A stretch of 64,000 nucleotides of DNA from positions 12,454,861-12,518,860 of the forward strand of contig JAFMSR010000003.1 of the NCBI GenBank assembly GCA_022818135.1, in the 5' to 3' direction. The position numbers were made by a program, and so were the translations under genes. Shown piece by piece: positions 36,930 through 63,525 of the stretch (position 1 is its first letter; the number at the start of each line of letters is the position of its first letter). The DNA is from Saxidomus purpurata. Its lineage: Eukaryota; Mollusca; Bivalvia; Venerida; Veneridae. Below the pieces are notes generated by a model. It was not told the DNA's origin. It worked only from the letters and a program-made list of their open reading frames with translations, and did no database searches.

Positions 36930-37665
36930 GAATTAAAAGTTCAAATGAACAAACTTCTTTCATGTGTGTTATACTCGAATCAGAGGAGATGACATTACTC
37001 CGCAGACAGATAGGACAGACAGACACACAGTCAATAATTACACGTTAAATAAATATTTAAATAAAGAAATAACTCACGTGTCTAGCTCAGAACAGCGTCA
37101 AGTGAATAAAAATAACATGTACACGCTAAATAGGCGAGATTATTGTGAAAACTATGCATGGTGTTATTTCCTCAATTTTCCTGTGCGTGAAAACGGCTCT
37201 TACCGCTTACAGTGTACACGCCCAAAGTGGCGAGATTATCGTGAAATCTTTGCAAGGTGATATTTCTTCAATATTCACGTGCGTAAAAACGGTTCTTACC
37301 AGTAACAGTGTAGGGGCAACAATATGGTTATACATGAGAGAAATTGAGTCATTAAAGAGTTAAATATCGTTCTTAATTCCAAATTGAAAAAAAAGTTGAT
37401 TAAACGTTAAAATAAACAAATTTCTTTCATGTCTGTTATACCCGAATGGGGAATTGTCATTACACAATATATTAAAGACAGACAGACGGACGGACGGATG
37501 GACGGACGGACTAAAAATGGCAGTTGTGTGGTTAATCTTGTGTTCCCTCTTTTGTACTTTTTAGCGACGTAAGCCCAAAAATAGCCACATAAGACAAACT
37601 GAATGAATACATCAAAGAGAAGTTACTGTTACTTTGTGTTGTCATAGCACTTTTTTTGCACGAAC
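36930..37665. repeat. Segmental duplication, copy 2, distal part
   Basis: Matches 23126-23579 joined to 26259-26460 and therefore lacks copy C. The junction is AAATTGAAAAAAAAGTTGAT at about 37381-37400. It includes a GACGGACGGACGGATGGACG run near 37490. Confidence 0.75.
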
Positions 37666-38277
37666 TGACATGTGTAATATTATACCCTATCAAACATTAA
37701 CCTGCTTCTCGAACAAGTTAAATTCTGCCTATAAAAAAATCAAAGCACTGAAAGTCCTGCAGCAACTTGGCTCGCTGCTGAGTACTGGACATTTGAGCAT
37801 ATGCAGTAATGATAAACTGAAGAAACATTCAAGCAAGATGCAAGTCCTGGTTCAAACATACTCAACATACAACTTTCAGGTTTGAATATAGTTTACAGTT
37901 TGTGAATAAACCCCATCAGATTTCAATAGTTTTGAACTCTTATATTATGTACGTTCAAACTACGACAGCGCGCATGCGCATAGGTTTTCACTGTCAATAT
38001 GAGCACACACGAAGGCTGAGCAAAAAGTTTGTGGGATTTTGCAATAACCTTTTTATTTGACGCTCTATAACTTTCATTTTCCTATAACTAATTGTCGCCA
38101 GCTTTCACCATCTCATGTATCACATGACCCCATTCTAGACCTAAGTTGTTTCACACAAAAAAAAACCGCAAAGGGTACACACTTTTTAAAAATTCAGTTT
38201 TCGAGCAAACATTTTTGTCTCCATTTTGGCAGGGACTGTAAATGAATGACTTTTGACTTCAATGTCACTTCACAAAA
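37666..38277. other. Unassigned; M-type repeat at 38080-38250
   Basis: 37666-38060 shows nothing I recognise. From 38080 the sequence CATGACCCCATTCTAGACCT, AAGTTGTTTCAC and TTTGGCAGGGACTGTAAATG matches repeats at 39230-39320 and 42580-43570. Confidence 0.45.
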
Positions 38278-39145
38278 ATATCTCCTTAAATGGAGGAGAT
38301 ATCTTTTAAATATTCAGAAATATCTATGTAAATTAGGAGGTATCTTTCATTTATTTGTGATATCTGTCATGTTTTGAAAGATATCTCACAATACTAAAGA
38401 GACATTTCTCGATGAAATAGAGATATCTCTCTACCATACAGAAATATCTGTCCACCATAAAAAGAAAGCACTGAAAAAGAAATATCTGTTGAAATAGAAA
38501 GATATCTCTTTAACTTAGAGATATATCTCTGTAACTTTGAGAGATATCGCTCAAAAATAAAAATACAGCACTCAAATGATGTTCAAAGTTACTTTTGTAA
38601 GTAGAAGAGATATCTCTTAAAGTTGATGAAATATCTTTGGTGATACAAATATATCTCTCAGTGTGAAAGAGATATATCTATAAAAATTAAGGAAATCTGT
38701 TTGAAAATAGAGATATTTCTTTTACCATTTAATCAAAAAAGATATATCTGATTTCATAGAGATATCTCCTAAAATAGGGGATATATCTCTTAAATTCAGA
38801 GATATCTTTGTAAATCAGGAGATAAGTTTCTTTTAATAGAGATATCTTTCATGTTTTGAAACGTATCTCCAGATTCTAAAGAGATATCTTTCAATGAAAG
38901 AGACATATCTACCGTACAGAGATATCCCTCCTGCATGAAAAGATATCTCTTGAAAGAATATCTGTTTTAAACAGAAATTAATCTTAAACTTAGAGAGATA
39001 TCTCTGTCACTGAGAGATATCTGTCAAAAATGGAAGGATATCTTTCAAATGATGTTGAATCGGTATCTTTGTTTGAAGAAGAGATATCTCGTAAAGTTCA
39101 GGAAATATCTCTCTGTGATACAAATACATCTTTCAAGTTTAGATA
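38278..39145. repeat. GATATC-core array with 20-21 bp period and ~482-bp higher-order copy
   Basis: Cores of GATATC or one-base variants, often extended to AGAGATATCTCT, recur with the final C at 38303, 38324, 38344, 38364, 38385, 38427, 38448, 38486, 38506, 38527 and 38548. The step is 19-21 bp, or a multiple of it where a core has decayed. CATGTTTTGAAA at 38368 recurs at 38850, so the array is two diverged halves of about 482 bp. No coding frame fits. Confidence 0.9.
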
Positions 39146-39845
39146 CTGACCAAGTAGTTAGTCCGGTAGACACCTCTCGATTTTCATGGATATACAAATT
39201 TATTTATTCTCGAAAGAATGTCGCAAAACAAAAACAATGATGTACCACATGTTCCCATTCTAGACCCAAGTTGTTTCACCCCGAAAAAAAAACAACAAAA
39301 GCGTATATCCTCTTGAAAAATTAACTTTGGTAAGATGCTTTATGGATATTGCCCATGAAATTTAACTTACCCCTGAATGTATGTTTGTATGATTTTACTG
39401 GAATTTAGTATTTAATCAATATAGTAGGCATACCCAAAAGCAAGCAATCGGCAGTCTTTTGCTTATATATGAATACAATTGCAAGCTCTCTTTATTGATT
39501 TATTTTGACTTTGAAACTTTTGAAACTACATGTACATGTATCTTGTAAGTCTTCAAAAAGTCTAGAATGTCCCATTTTACCATAATTTATTTGGACAGTG
39601 AATAGTAGTTTACATTCACTTTAACAAGTCTAGGAAATACGCAAATTTATGGACAGTTTATAGTAGACCATCTTAGAATTAAAATACCTTATAGAATTAT
39701 GATAAGACAATTCTTGAAAAGTGCTTAAATGTACAAAACGGAAATGGAAACGAATATAACCGTTCCACTGTTCCCATTTTAATGACAGTAAAATGAAATG
39801 TGATTTTTTCAAAAATTTAAAACAAACTTTGACGTCCAAAGTTAA
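39146..39845. other. M-type repeat fragment, then unassigned AT-rich DNA
   Basis: 39235-39320 carries CCCATTCTAGACCCAAGTTG and AAATTAACTTTGG, an M-type fragment. 39330-39845 shows no gene or repeat that I can place. Confidence 0.4.
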
Positions 39846-41135
39846 CTTCGGAAACATTTATTTTACACAGTAAGCTAGCAAATCTTCATGTTGGAAAGGT
39901 GCAGTTTGCTTTATTGTTTAGGAAAGTTTGGAAGGAAACTAAAAACAAATTTATTTTGTAGACTAAAACATCTTTTAATTTACGTATTGTCTATAATCTT
40001 ACAGACTATAATTTTATAGACTGACTACAAATTTGTGCAATTCTTAGACCAGTTTAACAGTAGTCAAGATTCATTAAACCAATTATACCTGCATATTACT
40101 CAACGTTTGAAATCCTTGTTGGAGACACAAGTTTGTAATTAGAATATTATATGTAAAATATATATCTGCGTTTGGGGCTAGGGATTTTAGAGTTTTACTT
40201 CACAAGTCCAAGTTCCTGTGGTTAACACTGTCAAATATAATAATACAGAAACGCCTTTAAATTTAAAGACGGTCTTTATATGTAGATGATTTTGGTCTTA
40301 AAATTTACATTTTTAGTGCCCGTCTTTTTACACCTGTAACAAGTTTTGTATAAGATAAGATATAAAGTCCGCAAGACAGAAAACAATTATATAACAAGTA
40401 AATATTTTGAACCGAATATAAAAACATGGATAAGAGCAGCTAAAAGCGATCACATATTAGGGAAAAGTATTGGATAATATAACATATTGTTAGAAGCTGT
40501 TTGGCTCGAGGTTGGGGGGTCGTGGTCTAGCCACTAGCCTGTCAATTAGTAGATTTCTGGTTCGATCCCCATGAAGTATGGACGGCCAATCTATTTCAAT
40601 TTGTTATATCTACAGTTTTCACATCTCTCGTTTTTTATGGATGTACTAATTGGATTGAATCTGGAATGAGTCTCGACTGCGAAACAAGTTCTTATAAATG
40701 ATAAATAAATAACTCACAAGTATCCAGTCCAGAACAGCGTCAAGTGAATAAAAAAAGAACATGTACACGCACAACTGGGCGAGATTATCCTGAAATCTAT
40801 GCATGGTGATATTTGCTCAATTTCTCCGTGCATGAAAACGGCTCTTACAGCTAACAGTGTACTCCTTTATTGTTGTCAATACAAAAGAAATTAAATTGTA
40901 CAGTAAAATGCCATGCATCAAAGCACACACACTATTATATTATAGTTTCTGCGTACTAAATATACATGTAGAAAAATGGTAAAATGGTAAAATGATTTTA
41001 CGTTTTCTTTGTGTAAGTGAATTTAGAATTAATCTTGTAAAAGTGGTCACTTTATTCACTTCTAACTTTTATGAAAAATAACATTTTAGACATAACTAAA
41101 AAATGTTAAAGCCTGATGAAAAATTCGCATGAACG
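39846..41135. repeat. Segmental duplication, copy 3 (most diverged)
   Basis: TTTGCTTTATTG...AAAGTTTGGAAGGAAACTA near 39910 and AATAACTCACAAGTATCCAG near 40707 match the other two copies. Between them is SINE-containing sequence. Similarity stops near 41130, before the point where E and H begin in the other copies. Confidence 0.65.
40510..40600 (+). repeat. tRNA-derived SINE head
   Basis: TGGTCTAGCCACTAG (box A-like, about 40523) and GGTTCGATCCC (box B, 40559-40569) lie at tRNA spacing. The body is unclear and probably runs to about 40690. Located in copy 3 of the segmental duplication. Confidence 0.65.
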
Positions 41136-42170
41136 CTGTAACAAATTGACTGTGATATGCTGGTTTTATATTATATATAAATCAAGTACTGGTAGTTGTT
41201 TATTTGAATTGTTCGGAATTCTGAAATTAGTTTTACGGATTTATACCGAGTATTGATGACGGTCAGGTAAATGATGTCGCGATATAATACACGTTTCCTA
41301 CATAGTATCATGGCAGTTAATGTAACAAATGGAAAATTGGTCTTACGGCCTCGCAGACTCATGCACAAACCGGCAGACCTACGTTTACTATGCCCGTTGT
41401 CTGGAGCATATAAAGATGAAAATAGGGTCTGAACAACCTTTGTCATAAAACAAGAGCCGATATCTATTTGTTGGATTAACAAAACTTCGTCGAGCTTGAT
41501 GTAAAATACATTTATAAAAATCTGATGCACACCTCTCATCTCAACAAACTTGTGTGTAAAGTCTATGTCAATTACTGAAGGAGCACTTGCCACATAGAAT
41601 GCCTTGATTTTGACTTAAGTCAAAGGGTCATAACCCTTGTGTTACTGGTTTGATATAAACACTAAAACCCAGGTGCACAACTTCTCATCCCAATGGACAT
41701 TTGTGTAAAGGTTGATGACTCTATGTAAATTCTTTAAGGAGCAAGGAGCAGTGCTACTGGGGCCAGAGTATTGAACTGCCCTTTAGTAAAATACCCCAAA
41801 TTTTGTCAGAAAATGTCGTCGGTTTGTCAGAAAGACTTTTCGATAGGGAACATCCCTCATTGATACTTGGACCATTCCATATCGATTTTCCTCTCAAATA
41901 GCGAAATATTGTCAAACCTGTGATAACAGACCACCTCTGAATAAAGTGAACAAGGGGATGAAGACCAGCTGGGAGAAAACAATGTGATTCAGGCCAGCTA
42001 CCAGTTAATTCAGCTCTACCTTCTTCAAGCCAATGATCTCCCTTTTTTCACACATTTTGTTCTACAGACAATAAACTGAAAACAGTTGTTTCTGTGTACC
42101 TTGAATTTCATTCAAGGAATGTATAATATAGATGGGCTAACATATATTTTCTATCCCTATGTTAGCATGT
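41136..42170. other. Unassigned; contains a 140-codon minus-strand open frame
   Basis: A frame at 41171-41593 (minus) starts MASAPSVIDIDFTHKFVEMR. Its first third lies in repeat-like sequence (CATCTCAACAAACTTGTGTG; compare CATCCCAATGGACATTTGTG at 41690). No recognisable domain, signal peptide or neighbouring exon supports it. The rest shows R-type repeat fragments and no gene. Confidence 0.3.
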
Positions 42171-42174
42171 AACA

Positions 42175-43600
42175 AGACAACCATGAGGACCCTATATTGC
42201 TCACCTGACTATCAACGTACTTTGAAAAGAAGAAAGTAGGTAAAAACAGTCATAATCAAGGTTAGTCATATATAGTTGAAATCTGCAATCGAAACTGTAC
42301 ACATCGTCCAAGTGTCATTGCTGAAGCTTCAGAAACAGGAAAGTAGGTCAGTAGGTCAATTTAAATGCCAATGTCATTTAATTGTGGCTTCTAGAGTGTT
42401 CACCGTGTGACCTAGTGTTTCATGTAGATCAGGTAGAAAATGGGACTCTAAGAGTGCTTACAAGGTTTTTCTACAACTTGACCGGGTGGCCTTGTTTTTG
42501 ACCCTAGGTAACTCAGTTTCAAACTTGACCTAGATTTTATATAGATAAACATTCTGATACGTGACCTACTCATGAAGACGAAGAGACTGATATATCACGT
42601 GATCTCATTCACCAAGAGTATACCCTTTGGAAAATGCAATTTTCGACACATTTTATTGGTCTCAATTTTTGCAGGGATTATGAATGAATCACTTTTATCG
42701 TAGGAACTGCATTTAAAATGAAGATAATTTATTGCAAACTAATTTGATCGCATTTTTAGGCCAAAGGGGTCAAAGTTAAGTATTAAATTTTTTGTAAGAG
42801 ACTGATGTATATTACCCCATTCTAGACCAAAGTTGTTAACCCCGACCCACCCTCGATAGACTTTGCAAAATGTTTTGGAAAAAATTTTAAAAACTTTTTG
42901 TATCCGATTTTTAAATTTTTTTTTGTAGATATTTTACTGCAACCAATTTTATTACCTTTTTATTCACCAAAGTTGGTCACAACTAAAATTGGGTCACAGA
43001 GGGATCAAATGTAGAGAGCCCAAGTATTATACGTTTCGATGAACTACACATCAAGACAAAAAGAGTGATGTATGCCATGGCCCTATTCTAAACCATAGGC
43101 ACTTAGTTTCAAATTAATATATAGTTTAATAAATAAAAAAAATTAAAAAATATATATATATATATAATAGTTTTTCTTTCCCACACATTTTCACCAACAT
43201 ACTAAAAACAGATTTTGTCCGAGGACATGTTCACCCATTTTCCTTACAATTGCAATACCTTTTTCTATCACTAAAGGGTTCGAGATCATAATGACTATGG
43301 TTGTATATGTTGGTCAGGGCTACAACACATCAAGGGTGATAACTCATTGTTATATTGTTTGAGTTGTCACCCTTTTACATACGTTTTCATAACCTACTCA
43401 TCAAGACAAAAAGAATGATGTATAACATGTCCCACTTCTAGACTAAAGTTGTTTCACCCCCCCCCCCCCCAAAGTCCATACTGGAAATTGTTCCAAAAAG
43501 TAATTGTTGTCTCCGATTACGTTCCATTTTAGCAGGAATTGTAAATAAATCACTTTGATCGATTTTATGTCATATTTTACATAAATCACCGAGTTCCCTC
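42175..43600. repeat. F-family left end, then M-type units
   Basis: 42172-42215 has AACAAGACAACCATGAGGAC and TTGCTCACCTGAC, an F-type left end; no right end is seen. From 42580 three units of the M type carry AGAGACTGATGTAT, CCCATTCTAGACCAAAGTTG and GCAGGAATTGTAAAT. Simple tracts are (TA)n at about 43148-43168 and poly(C) near 43457-43470. Confidence 0.55.
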
Positions 43601-43931
43601 AAATTAACAGTATTACATGTAGTCCACTGAACGGAATGTAATTGAACCACTTCTGGGGAAGTGTGGTGAACATCAACAAATAATGATTCGTAAGTATCAT
43701 ACTTGTGGCAACTTTTGCTGCGAGTTATTTTACCTTCTATCGACATTATCAGATGTATATTAAGTGTCACATCAAACAAGAAAATATTTTATTTTTCTAC
43801 AGTATTTATTTTCTGCATTTTAGGTATACATGTATCACAGCCATCTATTTAGTAAAACAACAATATTTCTCCTAAAACGCACAGAGCTAGCTGTTAAAAC
43901 AATTATTATGAATGGCGAAAATTATACAATA

Positions 43932-44450
43932 AAACAAAAGTGTCAAACTGTCCCAAAAATACGCCCGTCATGGAGGCATAACTCAGTATCTGGCAGTTCA
44001 TAGGTTTTTAAAACCTGTTAGAACTATAGAATAGACAAGGCTAATTCACCTGTTTGAACTATAGAGCTGAGAAAGCAAATTTCATCATTTTTCGATAATT
44101 TAAGAGCCATAATCCAAAAGTGCCTAGGGCGATTAAGCTGGTTATCGAATATGGACTAGACATTATGCCCACAAATATTTTCACCAAATTTGGTGAAGAT
44201 CAGATGAAAACTGATTAATGTAGAGAGAGGACAAGGCGAATTTAGCCAATATTGCATAATTCAAGGGCTATAATTCAAAAGTGCCTCGGTCGATTTGGTT
44301 GGTTATCAAACTTTTCCGAGACATTATGCCTACAAACATGTTCAGCAAGATTGGTGAAGATCAGATAAAAACTGATTGACTTAGACAGCGTACAAAGTGT
44401 AGAAGCTGCACGCATGTGTTCCCATAATACGTCCCATCGATCGTATTAAA
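43932..44450. mobile_element. K-family element, short copy
   Basis: Starts AAAACAAAAGTGTCAAACTG with AATACGCCCGTCA. The degenerate right end is ATACGTCCC...CGTATTAAA near 44427-44450. Two ~175-bp units carry CATTATGCCYACAAA and GGTGAAGATCAGAT. Confidence 0.6.
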
Positions 44451-45756
44451 GGTGATGAAATCTTCCAAGCTTTCATAGGCAACTCATTCCCCCCTACTAT
44501 GAACTAAAGTTTAAACAATGACATTGATCGACTAAAGCTACAACATAATTATTACAGTGCTAATCAAATGGCCGACGAAACTCATCCTTATTTTCTGCAA
44601 AGCAATGGGACTATACATTACTAAAGTTAAATCTCTGGCAACATGCAATCAAGCTGATGTTGTTATCTATGTAATTTTCACAACCCCTTGAATCAGAGAA
44701 AAAAAATGAAAAAGAGCACAGACGTTATTCTTGAGCCATTCATTACGTAGTGAAGAACGGCATAAATTTACGTCTAACCTGGGCTACAGGCCATCTCTAT
44801 TCACAGAGATTATCTCCTTAAATGGATTGAATGTTTTACCGCCTTTTTGTACGGGATAACACAGTGGTCCTCTGAAATTTGTTCCCAATTTATGGAAGAA
44901 AAGCAAAGGAATGTATAAAATACTTGAGAAATTACAATATATCCCATAAAACTAAAATCTGACGTGTAAAATCTGGTCACTGCACTAGCTGGCCTAAAAA
45001 TGTCAATTCAAAAAATAAAATAAGTACCCACAAAGTTACAATATTGATACATATAGTATGTGTACGTTCACAACAACTTTGACACAATACAGTTCAACTT
45101 TAGTACAGTTATGATATGTCTAAACTCTAATGATATATACAATAATTTACAATATCTTAAAATTTTATTAACAGTATTTTCAACTAAATCTTGAGTTACC
45201 TCCCTTAGTCTTCACACAGATTGAGCAAAAATAGCATTATAAATTCAAATTTACTAAAAAATACATCTAACATAAACTGTACATCTGGCACCTATCATAA
45301 AGTCAAAAACTCAGATGAGCTTTTATTTTATACAAATACCCCCTTTATGCACTTGGGCAAAAGGCAATACAGAGGTTACTGTGACCTTGACCTTTGGAAA
45401 TGTGACCTCAAAATTATTGGAGTCCATATGTCCTAAAAAATTTCAACCACCATGTGAGGTCTGCCTATAAATCATTTTCACTATAAAGTTTCAATATAGA
45501 TTTGTCAAAACTTACACCAGGAGTTCAACCTGTTTTATGCGGCAAAGTTGACCTTTGACTGAGTGACCTCAAAACCAGGGTCATCTCCTTCTCCAAAACA
45601 ACCATCCTGTGAAGTTTGATGACTTGAATGGTTTTTTTAAATTTACAACTCGAGATCATTTTGAAATTCATATAACATAAGTATCAAACTAATGTCGTCA
45701 TAAATGCAAGACAAGATGGCAGATATTGGAAGAGTTGATAATCAGTTCTAACACAA
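44451..45756. repeat. Unassigned, then R-type units and repeat family P, copy 3
   Basis: 44451-45190 shows nothing recognisable. 45360-45640 has two units with GTGACCTTGACCTTTGGAAA and GAGTGACCTCAAAACCAGGG. 45650-45745 is a P copy: GAGATCATTTTGAAATTCAT, CATAAATGCAAGACAAGATG and GAGTTGATAATCAG. Confidence 0.5.
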
Positions 45757-46150
45757 GCGGCTGCTTTTCCTATATAAACATATAGAGAAAAGCCTGTATT
45801 TTATTTTACGATAAAATACAGCACGTTTTCAAAGGACGTGCGCTTAAATGGGAGGCGAACGTATGTAAACAACGCGTCCAATCGTATCTCTTTTTTAAGT
45901 TACAATGATGTACTACTATGCGTAAATAAAGTTCGGGATTGTTTTCAAAGAAAATAACGTGTTAGAATCAAAATAAAAATTGTTCCCTATATTTTATCGT
46001 TGAATAAAATACAGGGGGGGGGGGGGGGGGGGGGGTCAGTCATTTGGATGGGGGGGGGGGGGGAAAAATTCGGTGGGGGGTGGGATTGAATTAATACGCA
46101 TCCAAAGTTCTGACTATATTTTATTCAACGATAGGAAAAAGGCAGGCGTT
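45757..46150. mobile_element. MITE-like inverted-repeat element enclosing G runs
   Basis: The ends GCTGCTTTTCCTATA and ATAGGAAAAAGGCAGGC are imperfect inverses. Inside, CTGTATTTTA/TAAAATACAG (45794-45803/45812-45821) is a perfect 10-bp hairpin. TATCGTTGAATAAAATA (45995-46011) is inverted as TATTTTATTCAACGATA (46117-46133). G runs of about 22, 14 and 6 bases lie between the latter arms. Confidence 0.65.
46014..46084 (+). repeat. Poly(G) tracts (G-quadruplex-prone)
   Basis: G runs at 46014-46035 and 46050-46063, then GGTGGGGGGTGGG at 46072-46084. Run lengths from any single assembly should be treated with caution. Confidence 0.85.
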
Positions 46151-46552
46151 AGTATAGAAAGACTTGTATCAATTTTCGGCGGAACCCTAGATATTCATGT
46201 TTATCAACTTCGTTCTAAATTTTTAGCTAAGTCTCGTGTATAAACATCGACTGACTAGGTAAAACACTAGCAATATTTTTATATCAATTATTACATAATC
46301 CTATCTTAGGTACCTAAAAAGAATACTAGTGTGCAAAAAATCCTATTTATCTAAAAGAAAAAAATCTCACAAAAATGTATAAATAAATTACACGAGTGCT
46401 TGCCTTAATGAGTACTGCCTTGTCCATAATATATAAATAAAGAAAAACTTACAACAGAACAAGCATTCTATGTCATATCTTGAAAAGGAGTCAATATCTT
46501 AAAATCATTTATAGCATTATTGTGGTACGGTAACTGGACATAACAGCTCCTT

Positions 46553-47287
46553 TGCGCTTAGTCAATATCACATACATTATGGCCATAGATTTGATAATTC
46601 ACCTGCTTAGTCAATATCACATACATCAGGGCCATAGATTTGATAATTCACCTGTAAATATCACATACATCAGGGCCATAGAAGATAATTCACCTGCTTA
46701 GTCAATATCACATACATCAGGGCCATAGATTTGATAATTCATCTGCTTAGTCAATATCACATACATCAGGGCCATAGATTTGATAATTCACCTGCTTAGT
46801 CAATATCACATACATCAGGGCCATAGATTTGATAATTCACCTGCTTAGTCAGTATCACATACATCAGGGCCATAGATTTGATTATTCGCCTGCTTAGTCA
46901 GTATCACATACATCAGGGCCATAGATTGATAATTCGCCTGCTTAGTCAATATCACATACATCAGGGCCATAGATTTGATAATTCACCTGCTTAGTCAATA
47001 TCACATACATCAGGGCCATAGATTTGATTATTCACCTGCTTAGTCAGTATCACATACATCAGGGCCATAGATTTGATAATTCGCCTGCTTAGTCAATATC
47101 ACATACATCAGGGCCATAGATTTGATAATTCACCTGCTTAGTCAATATCACATACATCAGGGCCATAGATTTGATAATTCACCTGCTTAGTCAATATCAC
47201 ATACATCAGGGCCATAGATTTGATAATTCACCTGCTTAGTCAATATCAGATACATCAGGGCCATAGATCCGAAAATTCACCTGATTG
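46553..47287. repeat. 49-bp minisatellite, about 15 units, beside the CAPS2-like 3' end
   Basis: The unit CTTAGTCAATATCACATACA plus TCAGGGCCATAGATTTGATA plus ATTCACCTG is repeated with few changes; one unit lacks the CTTAGT part (near 46650). It starts about 60 bp beyond the stop codon of the minus-strand gene, so it could be part of the 3' untranslated region. Confidence 0.93.
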
Positions 47288-47346
47288 ATCAGTATTTGTA
47301 TGACAACATTATATTATTACAAAAATATTGTATATAAACAGCTATT

Positions 47347-62966
<15,620 letters not shown>

Positions 62967-62990
62967 CGTCTTCTGAAACAAGATGAGATA

Positions 62991-63012
62991 TTTGCTCAGG
63001 TGAGCTAAAAGG
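62991..63012. repeat. F-family terminus next to the first coding exon
   Basis: GCTCAGGTGAGCTAAAAGG is the right terminus of F-type elements. It stands alone about 20 bp upstream of the acceptor of the first coding exon, so it lies inside the 5' intron. Confidence 0.5.
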
Positions 63013-63469
63013 TAAATGTACCGAAAGAAAGTAACATAGGTGACCAACATGACAAAGTAAACTGCGAATAGATTGTGACATTTCTGCTAATTATTGTTAT
63101 ACCAATCAGCACTGGCTGTTCAGTTAGTAGTGCACTTACTTCTCACCAATGCAACCCCAGTTTGTTCCCTATCCTGGGCAGTATGTGGGATGGTGACAGC
63201 TGGTCACCGGGTCATCTAAGGGCAACATACCCCAACATATGTGTGCTTGGCTCAAACTTATGTTGTACATTGTATACATGTATCATAACCAATGTTACAT
63301 TGGTAGGTTGTACTGTGTGGCACCAGTGTTCACATCTTTACCCTTTATTCCTAGTTCACTCACAGAATATTGCCAAGCATTTTTCATTTTATAGTTACAA
63401 AATCCTTACAACCAGGACTGGGACCTGATCCAGAAACTTGAAAAAGAGTGATCTACTTTTAATCTTTAT

Positions 63470-63520
63470 TGTCTTAATGTTACCTTCATAAAATAGTTTT
63501 ATTATTATTATTATTATTTT
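63470..63520 (+). mobile_element. CR1/L2-like 3' end with (ATT)n tail
   Basis: ATGTTACCTTCATAAAATAG then TTTTATTATTATTATTATT closely matches the 3' end at 25208-25260. Only the last tens of bases can be recognised. Confidence 0.6.
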
Positions 63521-63525
63521 AGTTT

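Noticed and set aside
41171..41593. 140-codon minus-strand gene
   Set aside because: Part of it lies in repeat sequence and no domain, splice context or conserved copy supports it. It is listed only as unassigned DNA.
46553..47287. CRISPR array
   Set aside because: The 49-bp units are contiguous with no unique spacers, and the context is a eukaryotic gene.
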